From the NCBI RefSeq assembly GCF_014651515.1, contig NZ_BMXA01000002.1, positions 779,501 through 843,500 of the forward strand: a stretch of 64,000 nucleotides of DNA, given 5' to 3'. Numbering within the stretch: position 1 is the first letter of the stretch; the number at the start of each line of letters is the position of its first letter. The notes under the pieces were generated by a model. The model ran no database searches. It was not told where the DNA came from and worked only from the letters and a program-made list of their open reading frames with translations. Source of the stretch: Arenicella chitinivorans (GTDB lineage Bacteria > Pseudomonadota > Gammaproteobacteria > Arenicellales > Arenicellaceae). Positions 61,477 through 64,000 of the stretch are shown here, one piece after another. The translations under genes were made by a program, and so were the position numbers.

Positions 61477-62343
61477 TTGAGTGCGGTACAGGCGCTTGCT
61501 TGGCGGGATATCCAGCTTGCCTCACCGAACGATGTTCATGTTTGGCTGGTCAATACGGAAGACTTTTCTGCGGGTGACGCACTTGCCGAGTTTAAACAGC
61601 ACCTTGAAGAGGACGAGATAGTTCGTCTCAACGCATATCGGTTCGCGCACGACCAACATCGCTTTCTCGTGAGTCGTTGGTTGCGCCATTGTGTGCTGTC
61701 GCATTATTTGCAAGGGGCCAGCCTAGATTGCCCAAATGCAACAACGAATCGTCAACGCATTAACGTTCGGCACAGCCCACAGGGGAAGCCAAGGCTGACG
61801 CATTTTAATGCTGATGCGTTCGGCTTTAGTATGAGCCACAGTCATCCCTATGTGGTCATGACTGTCAGTCACCGCACGGCCATCGGCGTCGATATGGAAC
61901 TGCTTCCCGACGATGCTGTGAGGCCCGATGCCTGGTTTGGAATTGCGTCGTCATTTTTTGCACCACATGAAGTCGATTCGATTAAGCGAATGCCGGTTGA
62001 GCGACAATATCGTCATTTTCTTGAATATTGGACAATTAAGGAGTCTGTGATTAAAGCGTGTGGCACCACGTTGCACCATGCGCTGTCAGAGGTTATTTGT
62101 GACATGAGCGCAGATTCGGTGCTTGCGACCGTGCCCGCGTCCCGCGTCGAGCGTACTTACACAGACCTAGAGATAGACCAGATTCAAGTGTTGGGTGCAT
62201 GCTTAGTTACGGTAAGTGCAGCATCTTTTGAGCCCTCTCCACCATTGCGAACCTCGGTGTTCAGTTTGCATGAGGGCTTGCAGTGTCGGCCTCTTCACTA
62301 TGAGCGGATACGGCGAACGTCACGCGCGAGAGGCGAAGCCTAA
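61477..62343 (+). CDS. Sfp-type 4'-phosphopantetheinyl transferase
   Basis: A 288-residue enzyme that transfers the phosphopantetheine arm to carrier proteins, here the T domains of NRPS1 and NRPS2. Motifs: GKPRL (103-107), FSMSHS (117-122), GVDMEL with D139 and E141, and WTIKESVIKACG with E189 and K193. The only in-frame start near the N-terminus is TTG 61477, 18 bases after the MaoC stop; it has no strong ribosome site. A dedicated transferase inside the cluster marks the locus as a complete pathway. Confidence 0.9.
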   Translation: MSAVQALAWRDIQLASPNDVHVWLVNTEDFSAGDALAEFKQHLEEDEIVRLNAYRFAHDQHRFLVSRWLRHCVLSHYLQGASLDCPNATTNRQRINVRHSPQGKPRLTHFNADAFGFSMSHSHPYVVMTVSHRTAIGVDMELLPDDAVRPDAWFGIASSFFAPHEVDSIKRMPVERQYRHFLEYWTIKESVIKACGTTLHHALSEVICDMSADSVLATVPASRVERTYTDLEIDQIQVLGACLVTVSAASFEPSPPLRTSVFSLHEGLQCRPLHYERIRRTSRARGEA

Positions 62344-62363
62344 GCCATGCGTGCCTGCCACGC

Positions 62364-62369
62364 TATAAT
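62364..62369 (+). promoter_or_regulatory. Possible -10 box (TATAAT) before the Rieske gene
   Basis: TATAAT lies 72 bases before the Rieske start in the 97-base spacer. No good -35 is present 17 bases upstream. The palindrome TATCTAGATA follows at about 62410. Together they suggest that the Rieske gene may have its own promoter. Confidence 0.3.
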
Positions 62370-62440
62370 TCGTCGGCGGGATTCTATGGTATTGTGGTGT
62401 TTGAGGCTGCTATCTAGATAAGCGAACAACGGTGTAAGCA

Positions 62441-63598
62441 ATGAAGGCGGAATTCTACAGTCAACAGATCAATAAACTGCTGAGTATGGTCGAGCTTGGG
62501 CGCGGCGATGAGTCAGCGTCGGTGCAGACCTTAGAGGCCAGTGATTATCGGTGTGAATCGCGTTTATCAGACGAGAAGGCCATGTTTCGGCGTTTACCTC
62601 TGATGATTGCACACACCTCTGAAATCGCCAACCCGGGGGATTATCTCGTGCGTGAGGTCGATGGACGGTCGTGGTTGATCACGCGCGACCAATCCGGCGT
62701 GGTGCACGCGTTGATGAATTACTGTCAACATCGAGGCACTAAGCTGGAGCACAGCGAGTCGGGTTGCAAAAAACGTTTCAGTTGCCCGTACCATGCATGG
62801 ACTTATGGCGCTGATGGTCGTTTATTGGCGGTGCCTAGGTCGGACCTGTTTCCTGGTCTGGATAAAACTGAGCTGGGGTTGCCGCGTGGTCACATTGAAG
62901 AGGCTTATGGGTTCTTGTGGTTGATCCAGGAAACCGGCACCACCAAACCACCGTCGATTGAGCGCTATTTAAATGGATTAGGGCCGGAATTTGAAGCACT
63001 AAAGCTGGGCTCATATTCGGTGTACTTTGATAAGACTCGGCACTTAAATGCAAACTGGAAATTTCCGATCTACGCGTTTCTGGAGTCGTACCACATAGCA
63101 ACGTTGCACCGTGATTCGATTGCGGAATTTTTTGTCAAGAATGTGGCTTTTAGCGAGACATTTGGGCCGCATATCCGATCCTTTGTGCCGCGCAAAAATG
63201 TCGATGAGTTGCGTTCAGCCGATCTCAGTGCCCAGTCGATGGCGGAGTACATAACCCCAACCAACATTATTTTCCCAAATGTGTGTATGATCGCGCATCC
63301 CACCAGTTATACGGTGATCGCGATGTGGCCTGGCGATAAGCCTGGCACGAGCACTTGGCGACACATGTTGTTGGTGCCAGAGTTGCCGAGCTCTGATGCA
63401 CAAAAAGCGCACTACGATAAAACGGTGGCGGTGTTAGATGGGGTTACCTACGAACGCGAGGATTTTTGGGTGTCTGAGCAGTTACAACAAGGCGTGGATG
63501 CCGGGGCGATCGATAAGTTAGTGTTGGGCAAGAACGAGTTAATGCTCAAGGTTTTCAGTGATACGGTGGACAGATACCTCAAACAGACAGACATGTGA
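62441..63598 (+). CDS. Rieske non-heme iron oxygenase, alpha-subunit-like
   Basis: A 385-residue Rieske oxygenase. The [2Fe-2S] ligands are C95-x-H97 and C115-x2-H118 (CQHRG, CPYHAW). The mononuclear iron site is seen in NWKFPIYAFLESYHIATLH with H218 and H223. It has the size and order of ring-hydroxylating dioxygenase alpha subunits, but no beta subunit, ferredoxin or reductase gene follows. Such stand-alone Rieske enzymes tailor natural products by hydroxylation, demethylation or N-oxidation. It is on the same strand as the NRPS genes, after a 97-base gap. Substrate unknown. Confidence 0.85.
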   Translation: MKAEFYSQQINKLLSMVELGRGDESASVQTLEASDYRCESRLSDEKAMFRRLPLMIAHTSEIANPGDYLVREVDGRSWLITRDQSGVVHALMNYCQHRGTKLEHSESGCKKRFSCPYHAWTYGADGRLLAVPRSDLFPGLDKTELGLPRGHIEEAYGFLWLIQETGTTKPPSIERYLNGLGPEFEALKLGSYSVYFDKTRHLNANWKFPIYAFLESYHIATLHRDSIAEFFVKNVAFSETFGPHIRSFVPRKNVDELRSADLSAQSMAEYITPTNIIFPNVCMIAHPTSYTVIAMWPGDKPGTSTWRHMLLVPELPSSDAQKAHYDKTVAVLDGVTYEREDFWVSEQLQQGVDAGAIDKLVLGKNELMLKVFSDTVDRYLKQTDM

Positions 63599-63632
63599 GG
63601 TAGGGCACTTAAACCAGCCGATCGTCTGCGCG

Positions 63633-64000
63633 TTAGCGCGCTGTCGCGCGGCGAGTTGTGCCCAACAACACGTACACGGCACCAGTACCACCATCATTCG
63701 CAGGTGTCGATACGACGGCAACCACGTGTTGGTTTTTACTTAGCCAGCCAATCAGCATATTCTTCAATACTGGCATACGGCCCGCCGAATTCCGACCTTT
63801 ACCATGTACGATACGCACCGCGCTTACTTTTTCCAGTGCGCATTGGTTTATGAAAGCATGAGTCTCGCGCTTGGCGTCACTGACGATCAATCCGTGCAAA
63901 TCCAGCTCGTCCTGAATGGCATAGTCACCGCGACGCAACTTTTTCAACAACCGAGACGAATACCCGGAACGTAGGAACTTGAGTTCATCCCCGCTCTCGT
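63633..64000 (-). CDS. Smr-domain protein (5' end outside window)
   Basis: This is the C-terminal part of a small Smr protein of the YdaL/SmrA type, a putative nuclease. LDLHG and RIVHGKGRNSAGRMPVLKNM are the two domain markers. The reading frame continues open to the end of the window (the upstream residues read GDELKFLRSGYSSR, then LLKKLRRGDY, which is the family's usual lead-in), so the TTG at 63950 is not the true start and the gene is cut by the window edge. It converges with the Rieske gene and marks the return to housekeeping sequence. Confidence 0.85.
   Translation of the reverse strand, partial: ESGDELKFLRSGYSSRLLKKLRRGDYAIQDELDLHGLIVSDAKRETHAFINQCALEKVSAVRIVHGKGRNSAGRMPVLKNMLIGWLSKNQHVVAVVSTPANDGGTGAVYVLLGTTRRATAR

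Overview
The window looks like chromosome of a gammaproteobacterium, probably marine, of intermediate GC content. The support is indirect: ispD-ispF, glnE, a proteobacterial-type ppc, an AraC regulator with a GyrI-like domain, a UPF0014 permease and SyrD/PvdE-type peptide export. I cannot name the genus. No tRNA, rRNA, CRISPR array, insertion sequence or prophage gene is visible.

Layout. 1-6121: the end of ispD, ispF, a conserved 480-residue protein of unknown function, a glutathione S-transferase-like gene, a small acetyltransferase and glnE, all on the + strand and tightly packed. 6122-10571: two unrelated secreted proteins, a beta-helix protein and a 985-residue Calx-beta/choice-of-anchor protein. 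10572-16215: a LysR regulator facing an overlapping five-gene operon (acyl-CoA dehydrogenase, SDR, APH-like kinase, histidine phosphatase, SDR) that ends in a strong hairpin. It resembles the kinase plus dehydrogenase logic of hydroxy-acid catabolism. 16284-23585: mostly minus-strand genes: an SPFH protein, a membrane-anchored response regulator, a UPF0014 permease, a voltage-gated channel and ppc. 23781-28892: a likely exported TPR-CHAT protease, an ECF-like sigma factor, a candidate anti-sigma membrane protein and a cysteine-cluster protein, closed by a textbook terminator. 28893-29277: a gene-free stretch with hairpins and imperfect repeats. 29278-36274: an ABC1 kinase, an ABC-2 exporter, an LCAT-like lipase, a trypsin-fold protease, a SixA-like phosphatase and a TraB/GumN protein. 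36444-40200: a second ABC-2 exporter, a GST and a BaiN/HI0933-type flavoprotein.

The most interesting region is 40202-63598, a nonribosomal peptide locus. Aspartate kinase (lysC) leads to an AraC regulator, an EctB-like diaminobutyrate aminotransferase, two NRPS genes, a JmjC/cupin_8 oxygenase, a cyclic-peptide-type ABC exporter, a MaoC-like hydratase, an Sfp-type phosphopantetheinyl transferase and a Rieske oxygenase. The assembly line reads C-A-T-C-A-T then TubC dock-C-A-T-C-A-T-TE. The specificity positions I extracted by eye give DIWEMTADDK and DIWELTADDK (both read as 2,4-diaminobutyrate), DLTKFGHIGK (aspartate-like) and DIESVGTIIK (unassigned). The locus therefore supplies its own Dab, builds acyl?-Dab-Dab-Asp-X, may hydroxylate it, and exports it. 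A repeated CTTACCC motif lies before lysC, the aminotransferase and the first NRPS gene. The window ends in a 5'-truncated Smr-domain gene.
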